Shown one piece after another: positions 7,913 to 14,973 of a DNA stretch of 15,031 nt. The stretch covers positions 1 through 15,031 of the forward strand of contig DDIE01000024.1 of assembly GCA_002338385.1 (NCBI GenBank), written 5' to 3'. Source of the DNA: Proteobacteria bacterium UBA1858 (lineage in GTDB: Bacteria; Pseudomonadota; Gammaproteobacteria; UBA4575). A program made the position numbers and the translations under genes. The notes under the pieces were generated by a model. The model was not told where the DNA came from. It worked only from the letters and a program-made list of their open reading frames with translations, and searched no databases. Each line of letters starts with the position of its first letter. The stretch's first letter is position 1.

Positions 7913-8316
7913 GCGCAACAAACAAAAAATTACTCAGCGTCATTGAGCTGGGTGGATACACAGACGTGATGTCTGTGTATCAAGAGTTTGCTTATCAGGT
8001 CACTCAGGAATACAGCGCACGCAAAGCCATTGCCTATCTGAAAAAAAATCAGGTCGATGTCATTGTGGCGGAATTCAACTATCAGCATACCTTCCGCGAC
8101 CGCTTGAGTAATCTGGAGTCCATTATCGCCGCCGCTCAAAAAATACCCGATGTTCAATTCATTGTCTTGTATGAGCGCGAATTTGAGGAGTATCTGGACA
8201 AGCTCCGGGCACACTATAATTTCAGTGCTGAAATAGTATTCCCGGTAACCCCACAAAAAATGCGTTCAGCTTTAGTAGGTTTGAATTGTCAGGCATCCAC
8301 ATCCGGAATCAGCTGA
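7909..8316 (+). CDS. Receiver-like (pseudo-response-regulator) protein
   Basis: A 135-residue protein starting at TTG (7909), which overlaps the TGA of the Nudix gene as TTGA. The predicted alternation looks like a CheY fold: strand LLSVIEL (8-14), strand VDVIVAE (49-55), strand FIVLYE (84-89), strand EIVFPVT (108-114). The residue at the phospho-acceptor position would be Glu55 instead of Asp, and the Lys before the conserved Pro is Phe111, so it is probably not phosphorylated. The alternative is an unrelated alpha/beta protein. No output domain follows. Its last 28 bases overlap the end of the convergent DUF465 gene. Function is unknown; coupling to the Nudix gene suggests a shared process. 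Confidence 0.7.
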   Translation: MSATNKKLLSVIELGGYTDVMSVYQEFAYQVTQEYSARKAIAYLKKNQVDVIVAEFNYQHTFRDRLSNLESIIAAAQKIPDVQFIVLYEREFEEYLDKLRAHYNFSAEIVFPVTPQKMRSALVGLNCQASTSGIS

Positions 8317-8498
8317 CTCTCTAATTTTTGGATGGTGTCCTTGATTAACAGTTTTCTCTTTTTCAAGCGCTTGAGTTGCACTTGATCGATATAGTTGGAA
8401 CGGGACAGGGCGTGAATAGAGTCATCAAGATCCTTATGATCGACCCGCAGTTCCATGATCCGGAGCACAATTTCTCTATTCCTGTCCTCGGGTGACAT
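8289..8498 (-). CDS. DUF465 / YdcH-family small coiled-coil protein
   Basis: A 69-residue charged helical protein. It shows the YdcH-like hairpin of two helices: EIVLRIMELRVDHKDLDDSI (9-28), then VQLKRLKKRKLLIKDTIQKL (40-59), whose LKKRKLLIKD core matches the family. No catalytic motif is present and the family's function is not established. Its ATG overlaps the stop codon of bolA by one base (TGATG), indicating translational coupling as the last gene of the trhO-tatD-bolA run. Its 3' end overlaps the convergent receiver-like gene by 28 bp, so the two transcripts are complementary there. Confidence 0.85.
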   Translation of the reverse strand: MSPEDRNREIVLRIMELRVDHKDLDDSIHALSRSNYIDQVQLKRLKKRKLLIKDTIQKLESQLIPDVDA

Positions 8499-8824
8499 CA
8501 GTCGTTTTGTTCACGTTTGGCACCACCTAGACAGGGGGGTGAGGAGCGCACCTCAGAATTTTTCTGCAGCCATTCTTGCGGGGTATAGGTGTGCATGGAT
8601 AGCGCATGCACTGGGCCATCCAGCTCATCGCGGAGACATTTATTCACCAGTCGATGACGTGCAACTAACATCTTGCCCTCAAACAAGGCACTTACAATGG
8701 TCAGTTTAAAATGTGACTCCGAGCCTGGCGCAACATTATGCATATGACTCTCGTTGACCACATCCAAGTGTGCGGGCGTCATCGCATTATTAATTTTAGT
8801 TTCTATGGCAGTTTGTATCTTCAT
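8498..8824 (-). CDS. bolA: BolA family protein
   Basis: A 108-residue protein matching BolA over residues 1-86: ESHMHNVAPGSESHFKLTIVS (25-45, around Ser37-His38), the RHRLVN motif (56-61) and PVHALSMHTYTPQEW (71-85). The conserved histidines are His57, His73 and His78. E. coli BolA is 105 residues. BolA proteins bind [2Fe-2S] clusters with monothiol glutaredoxins and act in iron-sulfur trafficking, morphology and stress responses; no glutaredoxin gene is in the window. A hydrophilic tail of about 20 residues follows the core. It lies 17 bp downstream of tatD and is translationally coupled to the DUF465 gene. Confidence 0.95.
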   Translation of the reverse strand: MKIQTAIETKINNAMTPAHLDVVNESHMHNVAPGSESHFKLTIVSALFEGKMLVARHRLVNKCLRDELDGPVHALSMHTYTPQEWLQKNSEVRSSPPCLGGAKREQND

Positions 8825-8841
8825 GGCAGTCTAGTTCAGGA

Positions 8842-9633
8842 TTAAGATTTAATATCTAGGAAGCGTAGCGTATTCTGCATTGTGAATTGACACAAGTGGT
8901 GTTCATCATCGCCGCGGTGGTGAGCAACGTGCTGCGCTATATGCGGAAGAAAACTGGGTTCGTTGCGATTGTCTTTGGGTTTTGGTCGGTAACTGCGCGG
9001 CAACAGGTAGGGCGCATCAGTCTCAATCATCAGGCGATCTTGTGGAATCAAGCTTACCAGTTCATGTAAATGAGTGCCGCGACGTTCATCACATATCCAG
9101 CCTGTGATGCCAATATATAGATCCATCTCCAGATAGTGCTCCAGGGCCGCACGCTGACCGGTGAAACAATGCACGACACTGGTCACCAGTTCGGACTGAT
9201 AGTCCTGCAAAATTGCATAAAAGTCTGCATGTGCATCACGCTCGTGCAAGAATAGTGGACGCTGTAACTCGATGGCTAATTCTATTTGCTGACGCAGAGC
9301 ATGCTGCTGTTGTTCAGGGGTAGACAAATTGCGATGATAATCCAGACCCGCCTCACCAATCGCTTTTACCCGTGTCGATTGGGCCAGTTGGCGCAGGTTA
9401 TCTTGAGTATCATGCTGCCAGTTTTTAGCTAGGTGCGGATGTACGCCTACAGTGGCATACATGCCGTGCTGATAACGCTCAGCGAGTTCAAGCGCCAAAC
9501 GACTATCGTCCTGATCAGAACCTGTGACAAGAAAGTGGTCAACGCCGGCCGCTCGCGCACGGTCCAACACAGCTGTCTCATCGGGCCTGAATGTGCTGCT
9601 GGTGAAATTAAAACACAGATCAAATAGCGACAT
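8842..9633 (-). CDS. tatD: TatD family metal-dependent deoxyribonuclease
   Basis: A 263-residue TIM-barrel hydrolase. The N-terminus reads FDLCFNFTSSTF, like E. coli TatD itself (with Asn instead of the HxH found in YcfH/YjjV), which argues for the TatD orthologue. Metal-site residues are visible: Glu94 (GEAGLDYH), His130 (FLHERD), His155 (VHCFTG) and Asp206 (ETDAPYLLP). The conserved C-terminal block YRPKPKDNRNEPSFLPHI lies at 215-232. TatD is a cytoplasmic 3'-5' exonuclease acting on DNA and RNA, implicated in DNA repair and RNA turnover. Its start overlaps the end of trhO by 14 bp. Confidence 0.93.
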   Translation of the reverse strand: MSLFDLCFNFTSSTFRPDETAVLDRARAAGVDHFLVTGSDQDDSRLALELAERYQHGMYATVGVHPHLAKNWQHDTQDNLRQLAQSTRVKAIGEAGLDYHRNLSTPEQQQHALRQQIELAIELQRPLFLHERDAHADFYAILQDYQSELVTSVVHCFTGQRAALEHYLEMDLYIGITGWICDERRGTHLHELVSLIPQDRLMIETDAPYLLPRSYRPKPKDNRNEPSFLPHIAQHVAHHRGDDEHHLCQFTMQNTLRFLDIKS

Positions 9634-10450
9634 TTTCAGAGTCTTTTAAAGCCAAGCAGGATTTACAAAACTCTTGTTCATCGTCTTTTAAAATGATCTG
9701 ACAGTCGGTGCACAAATTGAAGTGTTGTGGGCTGAGCTCTTTCGTGAGTGACACACGATCGTCGAAGACAAAACAATTGCCGTGCCAGTGGGCACCTTTA
9801 GTCTGGCGCAAATATTCAATAATACCGCCCTCCAGCTGATAAATATTGTCGAAACCTTGTTTCTCTAGGTAAGGGCCCGCTTTCTCACAGCGAATACCAC
9901 CCGTACAGAAGGTCACAATCGGTTTATCTTTGGGTAATTGTTTAATGGCATCCGCTTTGGTCTGGAGTTTCCTGAAGCGGCGCAGATTGAGTTGTTCGGC
10001 GGTGGCAAAAGTGCCGAGCTGAAACTCAAAATCATTGCGCATATCCAACAGCACAAAATCACGCTCCTCATCCAGCCATTTTTGCAGCGCCTTGGGTGGC
10101 AGATACTGATGATTGAAATCACCCACTTTAATCGAGCTGTCCTCAATCGGTACCAGCTCGGTTTTAGTTTTGACGGTCATTTTGTGATACGGCATTTGGC
10201 TGCTGTACATTTCATGAAAACGTATTGTTTGAAAGGGTGTATGCTGTTGCAAGCGGCGCCGAAAAGTCTCAATGGAAAGAATGTTGCCTGCCAAACCCAT
10301 GTTGACGCCCTCAGTCGCCACGTAAATAGAACCCAGAAGTTCCAGATCCGCACACATGCCTCTGAACAGAGCCACGGTCTTTTCTAGTTCTTGTATAGGG
10401 GTAAAGCGGTAACCGGCAATATTTATGTAAAAGGGCTGGTGGTTTATCAT
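9620..10450 (-). CDS. trhO: tRNA uridine-34 hydroxylase, TrhO/YceA family
   Basis: A 276-residue protein. It has the N-terminal alpha/beta domain of the family (GSIYVATEGVNMGLAG, 40-55), then a rhodanese domain (about 118-215) with the invariant active-site loop CTGGIRCEKA (Cys182, Cys188). A C-terminal Cys cluster (Cys247, Cys250, Cys262, Cys265) looks like a zinc knuckle. TrhO catalyses oxygen-dependent 5-hydroxylation of U34 in tRNA, the first step of cmo5U/mcmo5U formation. The ATG at 10450 has no strong ribosome binding site. It leads the four-gene minus-strand operon and is divergent from pepN across 106 bp; I see no convincing promoter hexamers in that gap. Confidence 0.95.
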   Translation of the reverse strand: MINHQPFYINIAGYRFTPIQELEKTVALFRGMCADLELLGSIYVATEGVNMGLAGNILSIETFRRRLQQHTPFQTIRFHEMYSSQMPYHKMTVKTKTELVPIEDSSIKVGDFNHQYLPPKALQKWLDEERDFVLLDMRNDFEFQLGTFATAEQLNLRRFRKLQTKADAIKQLPKDKPIVTFCTGGIRCEKAGPYLEKQGFDNIYQLEGGIIEYLRQTKGAHWHGNCFVFDDRVSLTKELSPQHFNLCTDCQIILKDDEQEFCKSCLALKDSENVAI

Positions 10451-10556
10451 CTACGCGATCTATAAAAGTGATAACTTAGCGCCTTATCGGCATACATTAC
10501 TCATAAATTAATAAGCGTAATAGTAACTCAATCAGTGCGCTCAAAACAGGTTCATA

Positions 10557-13214
10557 ATGAAAGACGGTCAGCCAGCAGCAATTTATTTAAAAGACTATCA
10601 AGTGCCCAGTCATTTGATCAGTGCAGTGCAGCTCAAGTTCGAGCTATTTCCCGACAAAACATATGTGTATGCATGCCTCAAGATGCGTGTGAATCCCGCC
10701 AGCAGTGAAGCGCCTGGCGCGCTTACCTTGCAGGGTGAGCAACTGGAGCTGAAATCGATATCTGTGGATGGTCGCGCATTGGCAGCACATGAATACTGTG
10801 TCGATGAGTCCAGTCTCACGCTGTCATCGACGCCGGACGAATTTGAACTGGCAACGGTAGTCGCTATTGACCCAGCACAGAATACGGCCCTGGAGGGACT
10901 CTACTTGTCCTCAGGTAACTACTGTACCCAATGTGAGGCGGAGGGTTTTCGCAAGATTACCTACTATCTTGATCGTCCAGATGTGATGGCGGTGTTCACG
11001 GTGCGGATTGAGGCAGACAGTGACACTATGCCGGTGCTGCTCTCGAACGGAAATCGTATTCAGCAGGGCACATTAGCTGCTGGGCGTCATTACGTAGAGT
11101 GGCATGATCCTTACCCTAAGCCCTGTTATTTGTTTGCCTTGGTGGCAGGCGATCTGTCCTGTTGCCGAGATCAATACATTACGCGCAGCGGGCGCGAGGT
11201 GAGCATAGAAATCTACACGGAAGCGCACAATGCCGATAAATGTGATCACGCCGTCGCTTCGTTACAAAAAGCAATGCAGTGGGACGAGCAAACCTTTGAC
11301 CTGGAATATGATCTCGACACGTACATGATCGTTGCGGTTGATGACTTCAATATGGGCGCGATGGAAAACAAAGGCCTCAATGTATTTAATTCCAAATGTG
11401 TATTGGCCAGTCCTGCCACGGCCACCGATGCCGACTACATGACTGTCGAGGCAGTGATTGCGCATGAGTACTTCCACAATTGGACGGGTAATCGAGTCAC
11501 CTGCAGAGATTGGTTCCAGCTCAGTCTCAAGGAAGGACTGACCGTGTTCAGGGATCAAGAATTCACTTCCGATGTGACCTCGCGTGCAGTTAAGCGTATT
11601 CAGGATGTGCGTTATTTACGTGCTTATCAATTTGCTGAGGATGGCGGCCCTATGAGCCATCCTATTCGCCCAGATTCCTATGTTGAGATCAACAATTTCT
11701 ATACCCTGACTGTCTATGAGAAAGGCGCGGAGGTGGTGCGCATGTATCAGACTTTACTGGGCAGAGATGGCTTTAAAAAAGGCTTGGCACGTTACTTTGA
11801 AAAACATGATGGACAGGCTGTCACGACTGATGATTTTGCCTTGGCTATGGCCGAGGCCAATGACTACGAGTTAGGTAATTTCCTTAACTGGTATTCACAG
11901 AGTGGAACGCCGACCCTGAAAGTCGACACCCAGTGGCATGCGGATACGCAGCAGTTTGTGCTAGACATAGAACAGCAAATCCCCCAGCACAAACAACAAA
12001 CCGCCCCCCAACCTTATCTGATCCCGGTCAATATTGCCTTATTTGACCAGCACGGTGAGGCACTCGCCCTGCACCTGCAAGAGAGTACCGAGCATGCCTG
12101 CGACGCGATGTTACTGACCCTGACTGACCATCAGCAGAGATTTGTTTTTGAGCACATCACAACCCAGCCAGTCCCGTCTTTCTTACAGAACTTCTCGGCC
12201 CCGGTGAAACTGGAATATGCATACTCAGTCGACGACTTGACCCTGTTAATGGCACATGAAAAAGATACCTTCAACCGCTGGGATGCAGGCCAGCGCTTTG
12301 CCACTGAGTGGATGCTGGATGCGGTAGTCGCGCTGATGACGGGTGCCGCAGTGGCCGACGCCGAGGCCTATATCGAAGCACTCAAAATCACCATCGAGGA
12401 TGCCTCGCTGGATGCTGCTTTTCTGGCTGAGATGTTGGTCCTGCCCTCTGAATCTTATTTAGCTGAGTTTATGCAGCCCGTTGAAGTGGACGCGATTCAC
12501 CAGGCGCGACTAGGTCTGATGAAAAAAATTGCAGACGCTTTAGAGGCGCAGTTACTTGATCTATATCATCAACACCACGTCGCTGGCGAGTATCACTATA
12601 CTGCCGAGTCGATGGGACGCCGGCGACTGGCTGCAGTTTGTCTCAGTTATCTATGCAGCTTAAATAAACAGGATTATTGGCAACTCGCGCACAAGCAATA
12701 CTCGCAGGCGAATAATATGACCGAGAAGATGTCTGCTCTGGACGCTGTTAATGATAGTACTGATCCCATCAGAGCCGAGCTGATTGCTGATTTTGGCGCA
12801 GCCTGGCAACACGACTCACTGGTGATGGATAAGTGGTTGTCTTTGCAGGCGCGCTCGCGTCAAGAGGGCGTGATAGAAACGGTTAAGCAGTTACTTGACC
12901 ATCCCTGTTTCTCGATCACCAATCCGAACAAGGTGCGCGCGCTGATTGGCGGTTTTTGCATGGCTAACCCGACCGCGTTCCATGCTAAATCAGGCGCGGG
13001 TTATGCGTTTTTAACTGAGCAGATTATTAAGCTTGATGCGATCAATCCGCAGGTGGCCTCACGCTTGGTCAAGCCATTAATTGATTGGCAGAAGTATGAT
13101 CAGCAGCGCCAGACACTGATGCGGGCCTCTTTGCAGAAGGTCAAAGCGACAGCTGATTTGTCGCGCGATGTATTTGAGTTGGTTGATCGCAGTCTGGCCG
13201 CAGCCGATGATTGA
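10557..13214 (+). CDS. pepN: Aminopeptidase N (M1 family, bacterial PepN type)
   Basis: An 885-residue zinc aminopeptidase that removes N-terminal residues from peptides in the cytoplasm (no signal peptide). The substrate-anchoring QCEAEGF (Glu127) and the exopeptidase motif GAMEN (267-271) precede the zinc site HEYFH (303-307) with Glu326 as the third ligand 18 residues on. Tyr387 in TVYEKGAEV is the transition-state tyrosine. These positions are offset by +6 from E. coli PepN (870 residues). The C-terminal alpha-solenoid domain is complete (to LAAADD). AGG lies 7 bases before the ATG. The stop is 11 bp from the convergent fabA stop, with no intervening terminator. Confidence 0.97.
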   Translation: MKDGQPAAIYLKDYQVPSHLISAVQLKFELFPDKTYVYACLKMRVNPASSEAPGALTLQGEQLELKSISVDGRALAAHEYCVDESSLTLSSTPDEFELATVVAIDPAQNTALEGLYLSSGNYCTQCEAEGFRKITYYLDRPDVMAVFTVRIEADSDTMPVLLSNGNRIQQGTLAAGRHYVEWHDPYPKPCYLFALVAGDLSCCRDQYITRSGREVSIEIYTEAHNADKCDHAVASLQKAMQWDEQTFDLEYDLDTYMIVAVDDFNMGAMENKGLNVFNSKCVLASPATATDADYMTVEAVIAHEYFHNWTGNRVTCRDWFQLSLKEGLTVFRDQEFTSDVTSRAVKRIQDVRYLRAYQFAEDGGPMSHPIRPDSYVEINNFYTLTVYEKGAEVVRMYQTLLGRDGFKKGLARYFEKHDGQAVTTDDFALAMAEANDYELGNFLNWYSQSGTPTLKVDTQWHADTQQFVLDIEQQIPQHKQQTAPQPYLIPVNIALFDQHGEALALHLQESTEHACDAMLLTLTDHQQRFVFEHITTQPVPSFLQNFSAPVKLEYAYSVDDLTLLMAHEKDTFNRWDAGQRFATEWMLDAVVALMTGAAVADAEAYIEALKITIEDASLDAAFLAEMLVLPSESYLAEFMQPVEVDAIHQARLGLMKKIADALEAQLLDLYHQHHVAGEYHYTAESMGRRRLAAVCLSYLCSLNKQDYWQLAHKQYSQANNMTEKMSALDAVNDSTDPIRAELIADFGAAWQHDSLVMDKWLSLQARSRQEGVIETVKQLLDHPCFSITNPNKVRALIGGFCMANPTAFHAKSGAGYAFLTEQIIKLDAINPQVASRLVKPLIDWQKYDQQRQTLMRASLQKVKATADLSRDVFELVDRSLAAADD

Positions 13215-13225
13215 GCGTGTGCTGA

Positions 13226-13741
13226 CTAGAAATTATCCGTCGAGGTAAACAAGCCTACCCGTAGATCTTTGGCGTGATAAATCTCGCGATCATCCACGAG
13301 CATCACGCCGTCAGCAATACCCAACACAAGTTTGCGGGTAATGAGACGTTTCATATCGATTTCATAGCGTACTTTGCTGGCGCTCGGTAACACTTGACCA
13401 GTGAACTTTACTTCACCCACACCGAGTGCACGCCCGCGTCCCGGGTTATCACTCCAGGCCAGGAAAAAACCAACTAACTGCCACATGGCATCCAAGCCTA
13501 AACAGCCTGGCATAACCGGGTCACCTGGGAAATGGCAATCAAAAAACCATAAATCTGGAGAGATATCGAGTTCGGCAATCATCTTACCTTTACCATATTC
13601 ACCACCATCACTATTGATGGTTGTGATGCGATCCATCATCAGCATATTGGGAGTGGGTAATTGTGCGTTGCCAGGGCCAAACATATCGCCGTGACCGCAC
13701 GCGAGCAATTGTTCTTTAGAAAAACTGGATGGTCGTGTCAT
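13226..13741 (-). CDS. fabA: 3-Hydroxydecanoyl-ACP dehydratase/isomerase
   Basis: A 171-residue hot-dog-fold enzyme of type II fatty acid synthesis. It dehydrates 3-hydroxydecanoyl-ACP and isomerises trans-2- to cis-3-decenoyl-ACP, committing chains to unsaturated fatty acids. Catalytic His70 ([15 protein letters not shown]) and Asp84 (GLDAMWQ) are at the E. coli positions, and the length matches (171 against 172 in E. coli). No fabB is adjacent within the window. It lies 45 bp downstream of the LitR-like gene on the same strand, so the two may share a transcript. There is no strong ribosome binding site; an 11-bp dyad (CTATCAGATAG, 13747-13757) sits just before the start. Confidence 0.97.
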   Translation of the reverse strand: MTRPSSFSKEQLLACGHGDMFGPGNAQLPTPNMLMMDRITTINSDGGEYGKGKMIAELDISPDLWFFDCHFPGDPVMPGCLGLDAMWQLVGFFLAWSDNPGRGRALGVGEVKFTGQVLPSASKVRYEIDMKRLITRKLVLGIADGVMLVDDREIYHAKDLRVGLFTSTDNF

Positions 13742-13746
13742 AGTGT

Positions 13747-13757
13747 CTATCAGATAG
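13747..13757. promoter_or_regulatory. Small dyad upstream of fabA
   Basis: CTATC-A-GATAG is a perfect 5-bp dyad located 5 bases before the fabA start codon. It could be an operator half or a small RNA structure affecting translation. It does not resemble the FabR or FadR sites I know, and a dyad this short can occur by chance. Confidence 0.2.
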
Positions 13758-13786
13758 GGGTGGATGGGGCAGTGCTGAGTTGTCGG

Positions 13787-14752
13787 TTAAATTCGTGGTG
13801 TGTCGATGCGTGCGGTCATGGGGCGCCTTAATCGATCCAACTCCATACGAAGTTCGCCCATGGTTTGCACTATTACTGCGTTAATTTCTTGAATGACTTC
13901 AGTGTACCCTGTTACTGCCTTGCCGCCTACAATTAAACTGGTTCTGACACCAATCTTCCTTTTCAACTCGCGCAGAGTATTGGCTAGATGGGGGTCATCT
14001 GATGGCGAAGCAATACCCAGCGCAACGGTATACGATTGGGTCTGGTCACAGGCATAGGCAATCTCCTCAGCGGATAATTCTGTGCCCAAATAAATGGCAT
14101 TCCAGCCATAAAAATTCGCCGCAACGGCCATCCGCAGAGCGATCAAATCATAGCGCTGACCAACAGGTGTGCTGACAATCAAATTGTGACGCGCGTCAGA
14201 GCTATTTTCTGAACTGGCCAGATTATACATATACGAGCGCACAGTAGCCGTGGCGACACGTTCGTGGCATTGGCGCAGATTGCCCCGCCGGCATTCATCA
14301 CGCACATGAGATATCAGGGGACGGATGAGGTCTTCTAATAAGAAAGGTACACCCAGTGCTTTGTCTGCCTTAATCAGACAGGCTTTGAGATGACTCGAGT
14401 TCATCCCGGTGATGGCATCTAAACATTCCTCAAAATGTTCCATGACAGAACCTGTATTAGGTCGCTCGCTGGGTATAACCCGCGCCTGCGCCGCTGCGAC
14501 TTCATCCGTTTCTATGAGAGAATACAAGGCGTCGACAGACAGATCAGCGATGTCACTGATACGGCGGCCTGCTGAGGTTGCACGTCTGAGTAAGGTGAGT
14601 TTTTCGACGTCAGTATCCGCGTACAGACGACGACCATTACTGGCACGTTGCGGCACCACTGTTTGATAGCGTCTTTCCCATGCGCGGATGACATCTGGGT
14701 TCAAACCTGTGCGCCGCGCGACGACTTGAATAGGGTGTTTAGCTTCAGTCAT
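13787..14752 (-). CDS. litR: MerR-family regulator, LitR/CarH-like (class II, cobalamin site degenerate)
   Basis: A 321-residue regulator. The N-terminal MerR winged helix (about 7-75) reads VVARRTGLNPDVIRAWERRY..RASNGRRLYADTDVEKL. A four-helix region (about 100-182) and a B12-binding-like Rossmann domain (about 188-300) follow, the CarH/LitR order. In CarH the cobalamin pocket uses W-x9-EH and ExHxxG. By gap-free alignment these read Cys154 for Trp, Glu164-Arg165 for EH, and Gln199-Arg-Tyr201-Asp-Leu-Ile204 for ExHxxG, so the lower-axial His is Tyr. B12 binding is therefore unlikely. This fits class II LitR proteins (PplR type), which in Pseudomonas putida drive light responses without B12 together with LOV proteins; no LOV gene is in this window. 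GAGAA precedes the ATG. The upstream region holds a PplR-like repeat. Confidence 0.88.
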   Translation of the reverse strand: MTEAKHPIQVVARRTGLNPDVIRAWERRYQTVVPQRASNGRRLYADTDVEKLTLLRRATSAGRRISDIADLSVDALYSLIETDEVAAAQARVIPSERPNTGSVMEHFEECLDAITGMNSSHLKACLIKADKALGVPFLLEDLIRPLISHVRDECRRGNLRQCHERVATATVRSYMYNLASSENSSDARHNLIVSTPVGQRYDLIALRMAVAANFYGWNAIYLGTELSAEEIAYACDQTQSYTVALGIASPSDDPHLANTLRELKRKIGVRTSLIVGGKAVTGYTEVIQEINAVIVQTMGELRMELDRLRRPMTARIDTPRI

Positions 14753-14767
14753 TGAAATTCTCGTTGA

Positions 14768-14795
14768 TATTTATGCTTTGTTCGGTGTTTGTCAA
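14768..14795 (-). promoter_or_regulatory. Alternative proximal promoter for the LitR-like gene (weak)
   Basis: On the minus strand a perfect TTGACA (14790-14795) is followed after 16 bp by TAAATA (14768-14773), a poor -10. Transcription from here would start about 9-12 nt from the ATG, leaving barely room for the GAGAA ribosome binding site. The distal promoter is therefore preferred. Confidence 0.25.
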
Positions 14796-14831
14796 AGCTT
14801 TTGTACTCTGATTGTCCAGAAATACAGAACA

Positions 14832-14861
14832 ATTTTAGTACATTGTCATCCGAATGTACAA
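14832..14861 (-). promoter_or_regulatory. Putative promoter of the LitR-like gene
   Basis: On the minus strand TTGTAC (14856-14861) and TAAAAT (14832-14837) are separated by 18 bp, a slightly long spacer of the kind MerR-family regulators act on. The leader would be about 70 nt. The -35 hexamer coincides with one TGTACA element of the proposed LitR site, which would fit autoregulation. Confidence 0.45.
14837..14860. promoter_or_regulatory. Putative LitR/PplR-type operator (direct repeat, 12-bp spacer)
   Basis: AGTACA, 12 bases, then TGTACA. Read on either strand this matches 11 of 12 defined positions of the repeat reported for P. putida PplR1, T(G/A)TACA-N12-TGTA(C/T)A, as I recall it. A further TTGTAC is at 14801-14806. 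The site lies between the LitR-like gene and the divergent secreted-protein gene and could control both. No binding data exist for this sequence. Confidence 0.55.
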
Positions 14862-14884
14862 GACAAAACATCATCACTGCAGGT

Positions 14885-14900
14885 GATAACACTGGTTATC
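14885..14900. promoter_or_regulatory. Dyad GATAAC-N4-GTTATC in the divergent gap
   Basis: A perfect 6-bp inverted repeat with a 4-base centre (16 bp overall) lies about 75 bp before the truncated plus-strand gene. It resembles an operator for a dimeric repressor. No sigma-70 promoter for the plus-strand gene is convincing nearby, so its role is open. Confidence 0.3.
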
Positions 14901-14926
14901 GCAATCGAGTTTGATACTATCAGCTG

Positions 14927-14945
14927 TAAGAAAAGTCCTTTCTTA
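14927..14945. promoter_or_regulatory. Dyad TAAGAAA-N5-TTTCTTA upstream of the final gene
   Basis: A perfect 7-bp inverted repeat with a 5-base loop, centred about 38 bp before the start codon and probably in the leader RNA. It could be an operator or a 5' UTR hairpin; there is no following T run, so it is not a terminator. Confidence 0.35.
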
Positions 14946-14973
14946 ATTCTTAATGGTTACTTAGGAGGTACCT

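Noticed and set aside
10470..10488. GATAA-N9-TTATC repeat in the trhO/pepN divergent gap
   Set aside because: Five-bp arms with a wide spacer are expected by chance and no promoter hexamers align with it.
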